64,000 nt of DNA from Methylobacterium sp. J-076 (GCF_022829405.1 NZ_JAKSXW010000134.1:62001-126000); one strand, 5' to 3'. Shown: positions 43,719-53,600, counted from the stretch's first letter. Numbers and translations: made by a program. The notes: generated by a model not told the origin, from the letters alone.

Positions 43719-44297
43719 CTACCGCCCGGTGTTCACCCAGCGCACGATGTCGCCGAGCACGGTGACGAGGGCTTGGTCGAGGGCGCGGGCGCCGGAGCCG
43801 GCATCCACCGAGGCCACGGGCACGCGCGCCGTGAAGATCCGCGCCGCCGCCACCCGGCCGGTGCCGTCGGCCACGAGCTTGAGCGACAGGTCCACCACCG
43901 CCTCGCCCGTGGCGGTCTGGATGTCGAAGGCCCGGATCTCGCTGATCAGCTGGTAGTCCGCCGCCACCTTGTCGCCCGGCCGGCTCACCGAGCGCAGGCG
44001 TCCGGAATTCTCCAGGCTCTGGATGATCCGGGTCTGGATCAGGCGGGGGAGCCGGTCGGCCCACTGGCCGCCGCCGAGGAAGGAGAGCGAGCCGCCGCCC
44101 TCGCGCACGATGATCCGGTCCGCCTCGAAGGGCTGGATGCCGACCGGTTCCGAGACCACGATCGCCCGTCCCGCCGCGGTGGGGCGCCCGCCCACGGGCA
44201 GGGCGGCGAGGTCGAAGGTCAGCGGCGCCGCGCCGCCGCAGCCGCCGAGGGCGGCGGCGAGCAGCAGGGTCGCCGGCAGGAGTCGCGGTCGGGTCAT
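43719..44297 (-). CDS. ABC-type transport auxiliary lipoprotein (PqiC-like)
   Basis: A 192-residue outer-membrane lipoprotein: signal ARG-rich start, hydrophobic stretch LLPATLLLAAALGGCGG with lipobox Cys at about residue 19, then a PqiC/YmbA-like domain (DUF330) with IVVSEPVGIQPFEADRIIVR and RIIQSLENSGRLRSVSRPGD. It likely receives lipids from the MlaD-type protein encoded upstream, as in Mce systems. It is the last gene of the mla-type operon (gap about 120 bp). ATG 44297 preferred; GTG 44303 is possible. Confidence 0.85.
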   Translation of the reverse strand: MTRPRLLPATLLLAAALGGCGGAAPLTFDLAALPVGGRPTAAGRAIVVSEPVGIQPFEADRIIVREGGGSLSFLGGGQWADRLPRLIQTRIIQSLENSGRLRSVSRPGDKVAADYQLISEIRAFDIQTATGEAVVDLSLKLVADGTGRVAAARIFTARVPVASVDAGSGARALDQALVTVLGDIVRWVNTGR

Positions 44298-44417
44298 ACG
44301 CACAACCTGTCAGATCCTGCCGCAGGCCGGCAGGACACCAAAGCTATGCAGGCGAAACTATGCCGTCGCGGAATCGCTGCAGTGCGCCCCGGCACAATCA
44401 CCCGACGACGGCCGGAT

Positions 44418-45500
44418 TCAGCGGCCACCGTTGTATTCGGGCAACGACGGCTTGCCCCCGAAGATGACCTGCGACGGATCCCGCTCCAGGCTGCGCACGG
44501 TGCGGTTGAGGGTGCCGAGGGTGCGCTGCCCGTCGCCGGACAGGGCCTCCACCTCGCGCCGTCCGCTGCCGGAGAGGCGGCCGACGCTCGTGGTGATGCT
44601 GGCGGTGCGCTTGTCGAGGTTCTCCGACATGGTGCGGAAGGCGCGGCCCGCGTCGCGCACGGAGATCGCCGCCTCGCGGATCTCGGTGAAGGTGCTCGCC
44701 CCCTCCTTGCCGGAGGCGGAGCCGAGGAAGCCCTCGGCGCCCTTCAGCACCGCGTCGATCCTGTCGGCGGAGGCGTCGAGCTTGGCCGCCAGGGAGCGGG
44801 CGTCGTGCACGCCCGCCTGGATGTCGGGGCCGGCGCCGGCCAGGGCCGAGGAGAACTTGTCGGCGTTCTCGACCACCCGGCCGAGGCGGTTGCCGTCCAC
44901 CGCCTTCACCAGGGCCGCCATGGAGGGAGCGGCGTCGGCGAGGGTCTTCGAGAAGGTCTCGACGTTGGAGAGGGAGCGGTTGATGGCGCCCTCGTTGCCG
45001 GCCACCACCCGGTCGAGGCGGGAGAGCATCTCGTCGGCCCGCTGGGCGACCTGGCGGGCGAGCGCCATCATGTCCTGGATGTCGGAGGTCTGGGCGAAGA
45101 TCGTCGCCGGCTCGCCGTTGGCGCCGGGCTTGAGGGGCGGCGCGTCCGCGTCGCCGCCGGTCAGCGCGATCACCGAGACGCCGGTCAGCATCGCCGAATC
45201 GAGCCGGGCGCGGGTGTCCGCCTTCAGGGGCGTCGAGGGCTCGACCTTGACCATGGCCAGCACCCGCCGCGGATCCTGCGGGGCGAGGTGGATGTCGGTG
45301 ACCTCGCCGACCTTGATGCCGTTGAAGGTCACCCCCGAGCCCCGCGACAGGCCGCCGACCGAGCCGGAGAAGACGATCCGGACGCTCTCGCTGACCTGCC
45401 GGGACGAGCCCCCCGCCAGCCAGAGGGTGAAGCCGAAGCCCGCCAGGATGACGGCCAGGGTGAAGGCGCCGATGAGGGCGTAGTTCGCGCGGGTTTCCAT
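44418..45500 (-). CDS. mlaD: Phospholipid transport MCE-domain protein
   Basis: A 360-residue periplasmic protein anchored by one N-terminal helix (ANYALIGAFTLAVILAGFGF), followed by a single MCE domain (VRIVFSGSVGGLSRGSGVTF, about residues 40-120) that hexamerises into a lipid channel on the Mla ABC transporter. The C-terminal 200 residues are alpha-helical with coiled-coil periodicity (RADEMLSRLDRVVAGN, DKRTASITTSVGRLSG), longer than E. coli MlaD and able to form a tube or needle toward the outer membrane. It starts 4 bp after the mlaF stop. Confidence 0.9.
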   Translation of the reverse strand: METRANYALIGAFTLAVILAGFGFTLWLAGGSSRQVSESVRIVFSGSVGGLSRGSGVTFNGIKVGEVTDIHLAPQDPRRVLAMVKVEPSTPLKADTRARLDSAMLTGVSVIALTGGDADAPPLKPGANGEPATIFAQTSDIQDMMALARQVAQRADEMLSRLDRVVAGNEGAINRSLSNVETFSKTLADAAPSMAALVKAVDGNRLGRVVENADKFSSALAGAGPDIQAGVHDARSLAAKLDASADRIDAVLKGAEGFLGSASGKEGASTFTEIREAAISVRDAGRAFRTMSENLDKRTASITTSVGRLSGSGRREVEALSGDGQRTLGTLNRTVRSLERDPSQVIFGGKPSLPEYNGGR

Positions 45501-45504
45501 GAGG

Positions 45505-46329
45505 TCAGCCTCCGGTCGCTGCGGCGAGGGGATCCTGGCTTTGCGCCTTCAGGGCGGAGGGGCCGCCCGCGACGGCGCGGGCCCGCTTGCCGTGGAAGTA
45601 CGAGCGCAGCCAGGGATGGGGGTTTTCCAGCATCTCCTCCACCGTGCCGGCGGCGATGATCTGGCCGTCGCCCAGCGCCGCGATGCGGTCGCAGGCGGTG
45701 TACAGGCTGTCGAGGTCGTGGGTGACCATGAATACGGTCAGCCCCAGCGTCTCCTTGAGGGTGGAGACGAGGTCGTCGAACTCCCCGGCGCCGATCGGGT
45801 CGAGGCCCGAGGTCGGCTCGTCGAGGAACAGGATCTCGGGGTCGAGCGCCAGGGAGCGCGCCAGCGCCGCGCGCTTGATCATGCCGCCGGAGAGTTCGGA
45901 GGGCAGCTTGTCGGCGGCGTCCGGCTTCAGGCCGACCATCTCGATCTTGAGGCGGGCGAACTCGTCGAGCAGCCGGCCGGAGAGCTTCAGGTGCTCGCGC
46001 ATCGGCACCTGGATGTTCTGCTTCACGGTCAGCGAGGAGAACAGGGCGCCCTGCTGGAACAGCACGCCCCAGCGGGTCTCCATCCGCCGCCGCTCGGCGT
46101 AGCTCAGCCCGTCCACATCCCGGCCGAACACCTCGATGGTGCCGGAGCGCTTGGGCACGAGGCCGAGGATGGTGCGGGTCAGCACCGACTTGCCCTGCCC
46201 CGACGGGCCGACGAACCCCAGGATCTCGCCCCGGCGGATGTCGAGGTTCAGGCCCTTGAGGATGGTCTTGTCGCGAAAGCCGACGACGAGGTCGCGCACG
46301 CGGATGATGGGGTCCTGGGACTCACTCAC
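45505..46329 (-). CDS. mlaF: ABC transporter ATP-binding protein of the lipid transport system
   Basis: The ATPase of the Mla/Mce transporter, 274 residues from GTG 46329. Walker A GFVGPSGQGKSVLTRTILG, Q-loop FQQGALFSSLTVKQNI, signature LSGGMIKRAALARSLALDPE, Walker B FLDEPTSGLDP and the switch THDLDS are intact. The GTG is preferred: AGGGGGGC lies before it, and an upstream in-frame ATG at 46356 belongs to the palindromic repeat that precedes the gene. Confidence 0.92.
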   Translation of the reverse strand: MSESQDPIIRVRDLVVGFRDKTILKGLNLDIRRGEILGFVGPSGQGKSVLTRTILGLVPKRSGTIEVFGRDVDGLSYAERRRMETRWGVLFQQGALFSSLTVKQNIQVPMREHLKLSGRLLDEFARLKIEMVGLKPDAADKLPSELSGGMIKRAALARSLALDPEILFLDEPTSGLDPIGAGEFDDLVSTLKETLGLTVFMVTHDLDSLYTACDRIAALGDGQIIAAGTVEEMLENPHPWLRSYFHGKRARAVAGGPSALKAQSQDPLAAATGG

Positions 46330-46350
46330 CGGCCGCCCCCCTGCGCCACC

Positions 46351-46440
46351 CGTCATCGCGAGCGTCGCGAAGCGATCCAGGGCAGCGGGCCATCGCCTGG
46401 CGTGGCGCCGCTGGAGCGCTTCGCGGCGCTCGCAATGACG
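46351..46440. repeat. Palindromic intergenic repeat, family 3 (copy c), inside the mla operon
   Basis: Arms CGTCATCGCGAGCGTCGCGA...AGCGATCCAG and CTGGAGCGCTTCGCGGCGCT...CGCAATGACG. It fills most of the 138-bp gap between mlaE and mlaF. Confidence 0.82.
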
Positions 46441-46467
46441 GTGCGGGTGAGGTCATACGAGGCGGTC

Positions 46468-47604
46468 TCAGAAGTCGATGGCGGCGAAGAACACCGCGAA
46501 CAGGCCATCGAGGACGATGACCATGAAGATGGACTTCACCACCGAGGCCGTGACGTGGCGCCCGAGCGATTCCGCCGAGCCCTCCACGGCGAAGCCCTCG
46601 ATGGTGGCGATGAGGCCGATGGTGAGCGCCATGAACGGCGCCTTGATCAGCCCCACCGTGACGTGGTGCACCCCCACCGCCGCCTGGAGGCGGGCCAGGA
46701 ACTGGTCCAGGGTGAGGCCGCCGTAGACCATCGCCGTCAGCCCGCCGCCGGCCAGCGCCGCGAGGTCGCCGATCAGCGTCAGCATCGGCAGGCTGACCAT
46801 CAGCGCGAGGATGCGCGGGACGATCAGGATCTCGGTGGCGTCGAGCCCCATCACCCGCAGGGCATCCACCTCCTCGCGCATCCGCATGGAGCCGATCTCG
46901 GCGGTGATCGCCGAGCCGGAGCGGCCCGCCACCATGATCGCCGTGAGCAGCACGCCCATCTCGCGCAGGATCAGGAGGCCGATCAGGTTGACGACGAAGG
47001 TCTGCGCGCCGAACCGCTGGAGCTGGAAGATGCCCTGCTGCGCGATGATCCCGCCCACGAGGAACGAGATCAGGATGATGATCGGCGCGCCGTTCAGCGC
47101 CATCTGCTGCAGCTGGTTGACCAGGGCCGTCCCGCGGAAGCTCCGGGGCCGCAGGGCGACCCGGCCGCAGGCGGCCATCACCTCCCCGAGGAAGCCGGTC
47201 CCGACGACCATCTGCCGCCCGCCGCTCGCCACCTGCCGGCCGAGGCCGTCGAGGAGGCCGAGGGCGAACCCGAGCGGCTTGGGGGGCACGGGGGCCTCCC
47301 CGCGGATCGCCACCTCGCCGAGCAGGGTCCGGTGCTCGGGGCGCGTGCCGAGATAGCCCAGCGCGCCGCCCGCGGCCTCGACCTCGGCGCGGGTCCGCTC
47401 CAGCACCCAGGCGCCGAGGGTGTCCAGGCGTTCGATCCCGCCGAGGTCGACGACCAGGCGCGCATGCCCGCCCGCCGCGATCCGGGCGGCCGCGGCCTCC
47501 ACGGCCGGCGCTTGGTCGGCGGTCCAGCGTCCGCCGAGGCGCATCCGCCCGTCAGCCGCCTCCGTCAGCGATGCCGTGCCGGGCGCGAGCCCATCGGTCA
47601 GCAC
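46468..47604 (-). CDS. mlaE: MlaE-type permease with N-terminal STAS domain
   Basis: Membrane permease of the lipid transporter, 378 residues. An N-terminal STAS-like domain (about 15-105: ARLVVDLGGIERLDTLGAWV) is fused to the MlaE integral part (QQMALNGAPIIILISFLVGG, MVAGRSGSAITAEIGSMRMR, EEVDALRVMGLDA). In E. coli the STAS function is a separate protein (MlaB). The start is GTG 47604 with an excellent AAGGAGAT upstream. First gene of the operon mlaE-mlaF-mlaD-pqiC. Confidence 0.92.
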   Translation of the reverse strand: MLTDGLAPGTASLTEAADGRMRLGGRWTADQAPAVEAAAARIAAGGHARLVVDLGGIERLDTLGAWVLERTRAEVEAAGGALGYLGTRPEHRTLLGEVAIRGEAPVPPKPLGFALGLLDGLGRQVASGGRQMVVGTGFLGEVMAACGRVALRPRSFRGTALVNQLQQMALNGAPIIILISFLVGGIIAQQGIFQLQRFGAQTFVVNLIGLLILREMGVLLTAIMVAGRSGSAITAEIGSMRMREEVDALRVMGLDATEILIVPRILALMVSLPMLTLIGDLAALAGGGLTAMVYGGLTLDQFLARLQAAVGVHHVTVGLIKAPFMALTIGLIATIEGFAVEGSAESLGRHVTASVVKSIFMVIVLDGLFAVFFAAIDF

Positions 47605-47743
47605 GAGCGGATCTCCTTCATTACACGCGCGTCCGCCGCGCCGGGCATCGGGAGCGGACCGTAGGGCAGAGCTTGCCGCACGCCGTCCGTGCGGGCGGAC
47701 ACGCCGCGGTCACGGTGCATGGTGCGCCAGGGATATGACGAGA

Positions 47744-48910
47744 TTAGGGTTGAGGATTCCTCTCTCGGCCCCATCGTCCCGCCGCCAGGGCGAGGGCGAG
47801 CCCGCAGGCGGCCAGCGGCGCCATGGCGAGGAACACGGCGGCCCCCGCCTCCCGGTAGATCAGCCCGCTCGCCAGGGTCGCCGTCACCGACACGCCCGCA
47901 TTCACCGCCGAGAGGGTGCCCTGCGCCCGCCCCCTCGCGCCCTCCGGCGAGAGGGAGGAGACCGCCTCCATCGTCCCGAGCTGCGTCGCGCCGAAGGTCA
48001 GGCCGTGCAGGGCCTGCAGGGGCACCAGGGTCTCCAGCCGGTCGCCCACCAGGAACAGCCCGGCCGCCCGCACGATCCCCGCCGTCGCCCCCACGGCCAA
48101 CAGGGGCACCGGCCCGCGCCACGCCGCCGGGAGGAGGGGGGCCGCCGCGAACAGGGCGATCTCGGCCAGCACCCCCGTCGCCCACAGGGCGCCGACGGCC
48201 GCCGGCCCGATGCCGTGGGCGGTCCAGTGGATGCTGCCGAAGCCGTAGATCGCCGCGTGGCTCGCCTGGATCGCCGCGCCCGCGGCGATGCACAGCCAGA
48301 GCCGCCGGGGCAGGCGCGGGGCGGGGCCGGGGGCGGGGGGCCGCCGCGGCTCGGCCTGCGTGCGGTCGAGGCTCGCCGTGAGGCAGGCGACGAGGGCGAG
48401 GCCGGTGAGCAGGATCGGCACCGCCAGCCGCCCGCCGAGGGCGGCGAGCAGCGCCCCGCCCACGAGGTTGGCGGCGAGGAAGGCCACCGAGCCCGCCAGG
48501 CGGATGCGCGCATAGGAGAGGCGCGGCTCCCGGCGCACGGCGGCGAGGGTCAGGTAGTCGATGGAGGGGACGAGGGGCGCGGCGGCCACCGCGTTCAGCA
48601 CGGTGAGCACGGCCAGCGCCGGCCAGCCGAGGGCGGAGGCGGGGGCCATGGCGGCGTAGGTGGCGGCCACGCAGGCGCTGCCGGCCACGATCAGCCGCCG
48701 CGCCCCGAGCCCCCGGTCGATCAGCGCCATCAGCGGCGCCGTCGCGACGATCCGCGTGGCGATGGGCAGGGCCAGCAACAGGCCGATCACCCCAGCATCG
48801 AGGCCGAGGGTGGACAGCCAGACCGGCATGAACGGCATGGCGATGCCGATCTCGGTGAAGACGACGGCGTAGAGCAGCGACAGGCGCAGCGCGCCGGGGG
48901 GAGCTGGCAC
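47744..48910 (-). CDS. MFS transporter, HcaT/3-phenylpropionate-permease-like
   Basis: A 388-residue, 12-helix carrier of the MFS_1-like (PPP) family. Helix 1 LLYAVVFTEIGIAMPFMPVW and APLMALIDRGLGARRLIVAG form the first motif; the second half opens with AAIQASHAAIYGFGSIHWTA, typical of HcaT/LacY-like proteins. The substrate is unknown. The start codon is GTG 48910. It stands alone. Confidence 0.82.
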   Translation of the reverse strand: MPAPPGALRLSLLYAVVFTEIGIAMPFMPVWLSTLGLDAGVIGLLLALPIATRIVATAPLMALIDRGLGARRLIVAGSACVAATYAAMAPASALGWPALAVLTVLNAVAAAPLVPSIDYLTLAAVRREPRLSYARIRLAGSVAFLAANLVGGALLAALGGRLAVPILLTGLALVACLTASLDRTQAEPRRPPAPGPAPRLPRRLWLCIAAGAAIQASHAAIYGFGSIHWTAHGIGPAAVGALWATGVLAEIALFAAAPLLPAAWRGPVPLLAVGATAGIVRAAGLFLVGDRLETLVPLQALHGLTFGATQLGTMEAVSSLSPEGARGRAQGTLSAVNAGVSVTATLASGLIYREAGAAVFLAMAPLAACGLALALAAGRWGRERNPQP

Positions 48911-49049
48911 GGGACGGGGGAGGGGGCTGCCGGGGGCGGAGCGCGTCGTAAGCGCGCGTTAAACCACCCATGTCAATCTCGTGGCCTCCCGGGACGCGTC
49001 GGACAGGGACCCCGCCCTGCCCGGCGCCCCTCATTCGGAAGCCCCGTCG

Positions 49050-50057
49050 ATGTCCGGTCTGCCCAGCGCCCACGCGATCGATGCGGGGGAATACGCCGCG
49101 ATCGAATCGACGATCGGCGCCAGCGAGCGCGGGCAGCGCTTCCTCGTCGAGCACGCCCGCCGGGCCCGCACCGGGGAGATGCAGACCGTCCTCACCGCCA
49201 TCGAGCAGCTGGAGCGGGCCGTCACCGTCGACCGGGCCGCGGAGGCGGTCGGCAACCTGCGCGGCGACCTCGTGGAGATGGCCGAGGCGATCAGCCGGAC
49301 CAAGGCCGAGATCACCGCGATCAGCGTGCCCGGCGCCGACCAGACGCGGCTCGCCACCGCCTCGCAGGCGCTGGACGCCATCGTCCGGGCGACCGAGCAG
49401 GCGACCTCCGACATCCTCGGCGCCGCCGAGGCGGTGCAGGAGGCGGCCTGGACCCTGCGCGAGCGCAACGTCGAGCCCGAGACCTGCGAGGCCCTCGACC
49501 GGCACGCGACGGCGATCTACACCGCCTGCTCCTTCCAGGACCTCACCGCCCAGCGCACCGCGCGGATCATCTACACCCTGCGCTACCTGGAGGACCGGAT
49601 CACCGCCATGATGGCGATCTGGGGCGGGGAGATCGCCCGGATCCCGCCGCCGCCGGAGGCGGGCGGGGGCGCCAAGCCCTCCGAGGAGGATCTCTGCCAG
49701 CTCGACGTGGACCGCTACATCGCCATGACGGTGCCGGCCATGACGGCGGCGGCCATCGTCGCCCAGCCGGGCAGCCCGGCGCTCCACGAGGACATCGTCT
49801 TCGTCCCGGTCTCGCCCCCCGCCGGGACGGATACGGTCCAAGGTCCTGCCCAAGGGCTTGCACAAGGTCCTGCCCAAGGTCTTGCGCAAGCCCCCCTCAC
49901 CGACGCGCCCGCCCCGGAGGCGGCCGCGGAGCCGGCCTGGACGGCGGAGGTGGAGACCGACCCCCTGTTCGAGTTCGCCCTGGAGGAGCCCGAGGCGATG
50001 TCCCTCGCCGGGCTCGACGCGGAGACCCCGGAGCGGCGTCTCGCGCTGTTCGCATGA
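49050..50057 (+). CDS. CheZ-like protein phosphatase with low-complexity tail
   Basis: A 335-residue protein with a long helical hairpin typical of CheZ. The catalytic stretch ACSFQDLTAQRTARII holds Asp164 and Gln168, matching E. coli CheZ Asp143 and Gln147, which dephosphorylate CheY-P. The helical part ends near 200. The C-terminal third is Pro/Ala/Gly rich, with a tandem QGPAQGLA repeat (about 268-285), and an acidic ending. No che genes lie nearby, so the partner response regulator is elsewhere and may not be CheY. ATG 49050 is preferred (GGAAG upstream); GTG 48981 would extend it. Confidence 0.85.
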   Translation: MSGLPSAHAIDAGEYAAIESTIGASERGQRFLVEHARRARTGEMQTVLTAIEQLERAVTVDRAAEAVGNLRGDLVEMAEAISRTKAEITAISVPGADQTRLATASQALDAIVRATEQATSDILGAAEAVQEAAWTLRERNVEPETCEALDRHATAIYTACSFQDLTAQRTARIIYTLRYLEDRITAMMAIWGGEIARIPPPPEAGGGAKPSEEDLCQLDVDRYIAMTVPAMTAAAIVAQPGSPALHEDIVFVPVSPPAGTDTVQGPAQGLAQGPAQGLAQAPLTDAPAPEAAAEPAWTAEVETDPLFEFALEEPEAMSLAGLDAETPERRLALFA

Positions 50058-50110
50058 GGGGCGGGCAGCCGGTATAGGGGGCGCCGACCCCGCGCTCCCT
50101 CCGGCTCTCC

Positions 50111-50542
50111 GTGGCTCTGCACCTCATCAAGCTCAGCGTCGGCCCCGCCTCGATCGCCGACCTCGCCGCCCGCCAGACCGCCTACCGCGCCCGGGAGGGC
50201 ACCGCGGCCCATCCCGTCCACGTGACGCGGACCCTGCCGAAACGCCACCGGGACATCGCCGGCAAGGGGTCGCTCTACTGGGTGATCAAGGGCAGCCTGT
50301 GCTGCCGGCAGGCGATCCTCGCCCTGGAGCCCCTGACCGGGGAGGACGGGATCCCCCGCTGCCGGATCGTGCTGGATGAGCGCCTCGTGCCCGTGACGCC
50401 CCGGCCCTGCCGCCCCTTCCAGGGATGGCGCTACCTCTCCGCCGCCGACGCCCCCGCCGATCTCGGCGAGGGCCAAGCGGGCGACCTCGCCGAGATGCCG
50501 GAGGCGCTGCGCCGGGAACTCGCGTCCCTCGGCCTGCTGTAG
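50111..50542 (+). CDS. DUF1489 family protein
   Basis: A 143-residue cytoplasmic protein with the DUF1489 core: LHLIKLSVGPASIADLAARQ, the TRTLPKRHRDI stretch and GSLYWVIKGSLCCRQAILAL. The start is GTG 50111. The function is unknown; the family is common in alphaproteobacteria. It converges on the giant GPR-like gene, with a strong inverted repeat between them. Confidence 0.85.
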   Translation: MALHLIKLSVGPASIADLAARQTAYRAREGTAAHPVHVTRTLPKRHRDIAGKGSLYWVIKGSLCCRQAILALEPLTGEDGIPRCRIVLDERLVPVTPRPCRPFQGWRYLSAADAPADLGEGQAGDLAEMPEALRRELASLGLL

Positions 50543-50579
50543 CGGGCCGCCGAACGCGCCGCCGCCACTGGGGCAGCCG

Positions 50580-50628
50580 CGCCGCATCGTCCGCCGAACG
50601 GGTGTCCCCTCCGGCGGACGATGCGGCG
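50580..50628. terminator. 17-bp perfect inverted repeat between convergent genes
   Basis: CGCCGCATCGTCCGCCG (50580-50596) pairs exactly with CGGCGGACGATGCGGCG (50612-50628), leaving a 15-base loop. It lies between the stop of the DUF1489 gene and the stop of the giant GPR-like gene, eight bases from the latter. No T-run follows on either strand, so rho-independent activity is uncertain; a bidirectional end-of-transcript barrier is likely. Confidence 0.65.
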
Positions 50629-50635
50629 GCGGCGC

Positions 50636-53600
50636 CTACGCCCCCTCGAAGCGCCCGCTGGCATGGGCCAGCATCGTGTAGACCTTGCCCGTCTCCGAGG
50701 TGAGGTAGGCGTCGGTGCGCTTGGCGTCGGGGTCGTTCTTGACCACGTCGCCGAGCAGCCGCTCGAACTCGCTGACGTAGCGGTCGACGCTCCGGCGGAA
50801 CTCCTGGTCCGAGCGGTAGCGCCGCTGGATCTCGGCGAAGGTCGCCTGTCCCTGGGCGGTGTAGATCCGCTGGGTGAACAGGTTCGGCTCGCCCCGGCGG
50901 TAGCGCTCCCACAGGTCCACCGCCGTGCGGTGCTCGATCATCCGCGCGATGTCGCTGGAGATCGTGTCGAGGGCGATCCGGCCGGTCTCGGCCGCCGCCT
51001 TCCCGTTGCGCGGGGCAGGGGACGGGGCGGGCGACGGCGCCTGGGTCGGGGCGGAGGCCTGCGCGCCCGTCCCGCCGCGGGCCGGGGTGGCCGGGGCGTC
51101 GGGCGTCGGGCCCTCCTCGTCCTCGTCGAGCGAGGCGCGGGTGAGGAGGTCGGAGAGCCAGCCCCGCTTGTTGTTGCCCGCCCCGGCGACCGCCGGGGTG
51201 GCCGGGCGCGGCGTGGCGGGGCGCGCCTCGCTGCGGGCCGGGGTGGCGCGGGGGGCCTGGGCCACGGCCGGGGCCTGCACCGGAACGGGGCTCGGGGCCG
51301 CCGCGACCGGCGCGGGGGCGGCCGAGGCCGCCGGGGCGGAGACCGGGGCGGAGACCGACCGGCCGCCACCCTCCGCGACCCGCCGCTGGGGCTGGGTCAA
51401 GGACTGGGCCATCGGCTGGGCGACGTCCACGGAGCGGCCGGTCCTGGCGACCAGGGCCGACAGCTCGTGCAGGGCCTTGATCTGATCGGCCACGACCCGG
51501 CGCATCTCCCCGGCCGCGTCCTGCGTCTCCCGGGGCAGTTCGAGGACGCCCTTGGCGAGGTCGGCGCGGGTGGCATCGAGCTCGCTGCGGATCGCGCTGG
51601 CCATCTCCCGCAGGCTGGAGACGGACTCGCCGAGGCGGCCCTGGGCCTCCTCCAGCCCCTCGTGCATCTCCCTGGCCGCGGCGTCGAGGGCCGCGCGCAC
51701 GCCGGCCGCGGCCTGCTCGGCCTGCGCACCGGCATCATCCTTCAGGCCCGCGAAGGCACCGGCCACCTGGGCGCCGGCCCCTTCCGCGGAGCGGGACAGG
51801 GCCTCGCTGAGCGAGCGCGCCCGGGTCTCGGCGTCGCGCAGGACCTTGTCGATCTGGCCCGCGAAGACGGCGCCGCGGGACTCGAGGGTCTCGGCCCGGG
51901 CCTCGAACTCGGCCAGGGCCGCGGCGAGGGCGCGCTCCCGATCGACGAGGGCGGTGGAGAGCCGCGTCTCGACGGCGCCGAGGGAGTTCGCCGCCCCGTC
52001 GAGGCTGCGGGCGAGGCCGTTGGCCTCCCGCAGGGCGCCTTCCGAGACGTCGCGCAGGGCCTCGACCTGGGCCGAGACGTCGGCCCCGGCCCGGCCGGTC
52101 TCGGCGGCGACCCGCTCCAGCTCCGTGTGGATCTGGGACAGGCGGCCGGAGAGGTTGCGCTCGATGGAGCCGAGGTTCGAGTCGGCCCCGGCCACGAGGC
52201 CGGCGAGCGCCGCGTTGGCGCTCTCGACGCGCACGATCACGCCGCCGAGCTCCCGGGTCATCCGGTCGTTCGTCTCGGCGAGGTCGGCGAGGGTGCGGGC
52301 CGCGCCCTCGTCCACCGCCGCCCGCAGGATGTCCGCGGAGGCGCGGGTCTGGATCGCGAGGCGCTCGGTGCTGGTGCGCAGGGTCTCGGCCAGGGGCAGG
52401 CCGGTCTCGGCCAGCACCCGCTCGATGGTCCCCGCCCGGTCGGACAGGGCGTCGGCGAGGTCGCGCATGGGGCCGTCCACCGCCGAGCGGAACCGTGCGA
52501 CATGGCCTTCCAGCTCCGTGCCGACCGTGTGGCCGCTGGTGTTGAGGCTGTCGAGCAGGGCACCGCCCCGGTCCTCGATCGCCCGCACCAGGGCCTCGGC
52601 GCTCTCTGCCAGCCGGCGGGCCAGGGCCTCGCCGCGGGCATCCACCAGGGAGCCGAGGGCGTTGGCCCGGCGCTCGAAGCCCATGCCCATGGCCTCCGCC
52701 CGCTGGTCGATGAGGGCGGCCAGCGCCGCCTCGCGGGCGGCGAGCGTCGCGGCCAGGGCCGCGGTGTGGGCCTCGACCTGTTCGGCATGGGCGCGGGCGC
52801 GCTGGTCCAGGGCCGCGCCGAGGCCGGCGGTGCGCTCGTCCAGGAGGCCGGCGAAGGCGTCGTGGCGCTCGTCGAAGGCCGAGGCGAGGGCGTCCGCCCG
52901 CTGGCCAACGAGGTGCGCGAACCGCTGGATGCGGCTGTCGATCCGCTGGGTGAAGGCGTCCGCCCGGGCATCGACCTCGCGGGTCAGGTCCTGGGTCCGC
53001 CCCTCGACCACCCCGTCGAGGTCACGCAGGCGCGCCTCGAACACCTCGGTGAGGGCGGTGGTCCGGCTGTCGGCCGCCTCGATCAGGCCGCGGCTGCGGG
53101 TCTCGAGGAGCCCGTCGATGGCCGCCCTGGCCTCGTCGAAGGTGGATTGCAGGGTGGCGAGCCGCGCGTCGAGCAGGTCGGTGACGCCGGCCGGGGCGGT
53201 GTCGAGGACGGTGCGCAGCGCGTCGGTCTGGGTGGCGATCGCCTGGGCGATGTCGCCGCCGCGGGTCTCCACGAGGTCGCGCAGGCCGTCCTGCGCCTCC
53301 TCGAACAGGGCGCGCAGGCGCTGGGTGCGGCTGTCGAGGGTCGCGGCGAGCTGGCGCTCGCGGCCCTCGACCAGGGCCGCGACGGCGGCGGGCGCCTCCT
53401 CGAGGAGGGTGCGCAGGGTCGCGAGCCGGGTATCGACGGAGGTGGCGAAGCGGCCGCTGCCGCTCTCCACCGCGGCGTCGAGGGTGGCCTGGGCCTCCTC
53501 GAACAGGGCGCGCAGGCCCTCGGCGCGGGCGTCGAGGGTTTCGGCGAGGCGGGTGCCCCGGCCTTCGACCAGGTCCTCCAGGCGCCCGAGGCGCGTGTCG

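Noticed and set aside
46329..46356. Upstream ATG start for mlaF
   Set aside because: This ATG lies in the terminal bases of the family 3 repeat; the GTG at 46329 has the better ribosome site.
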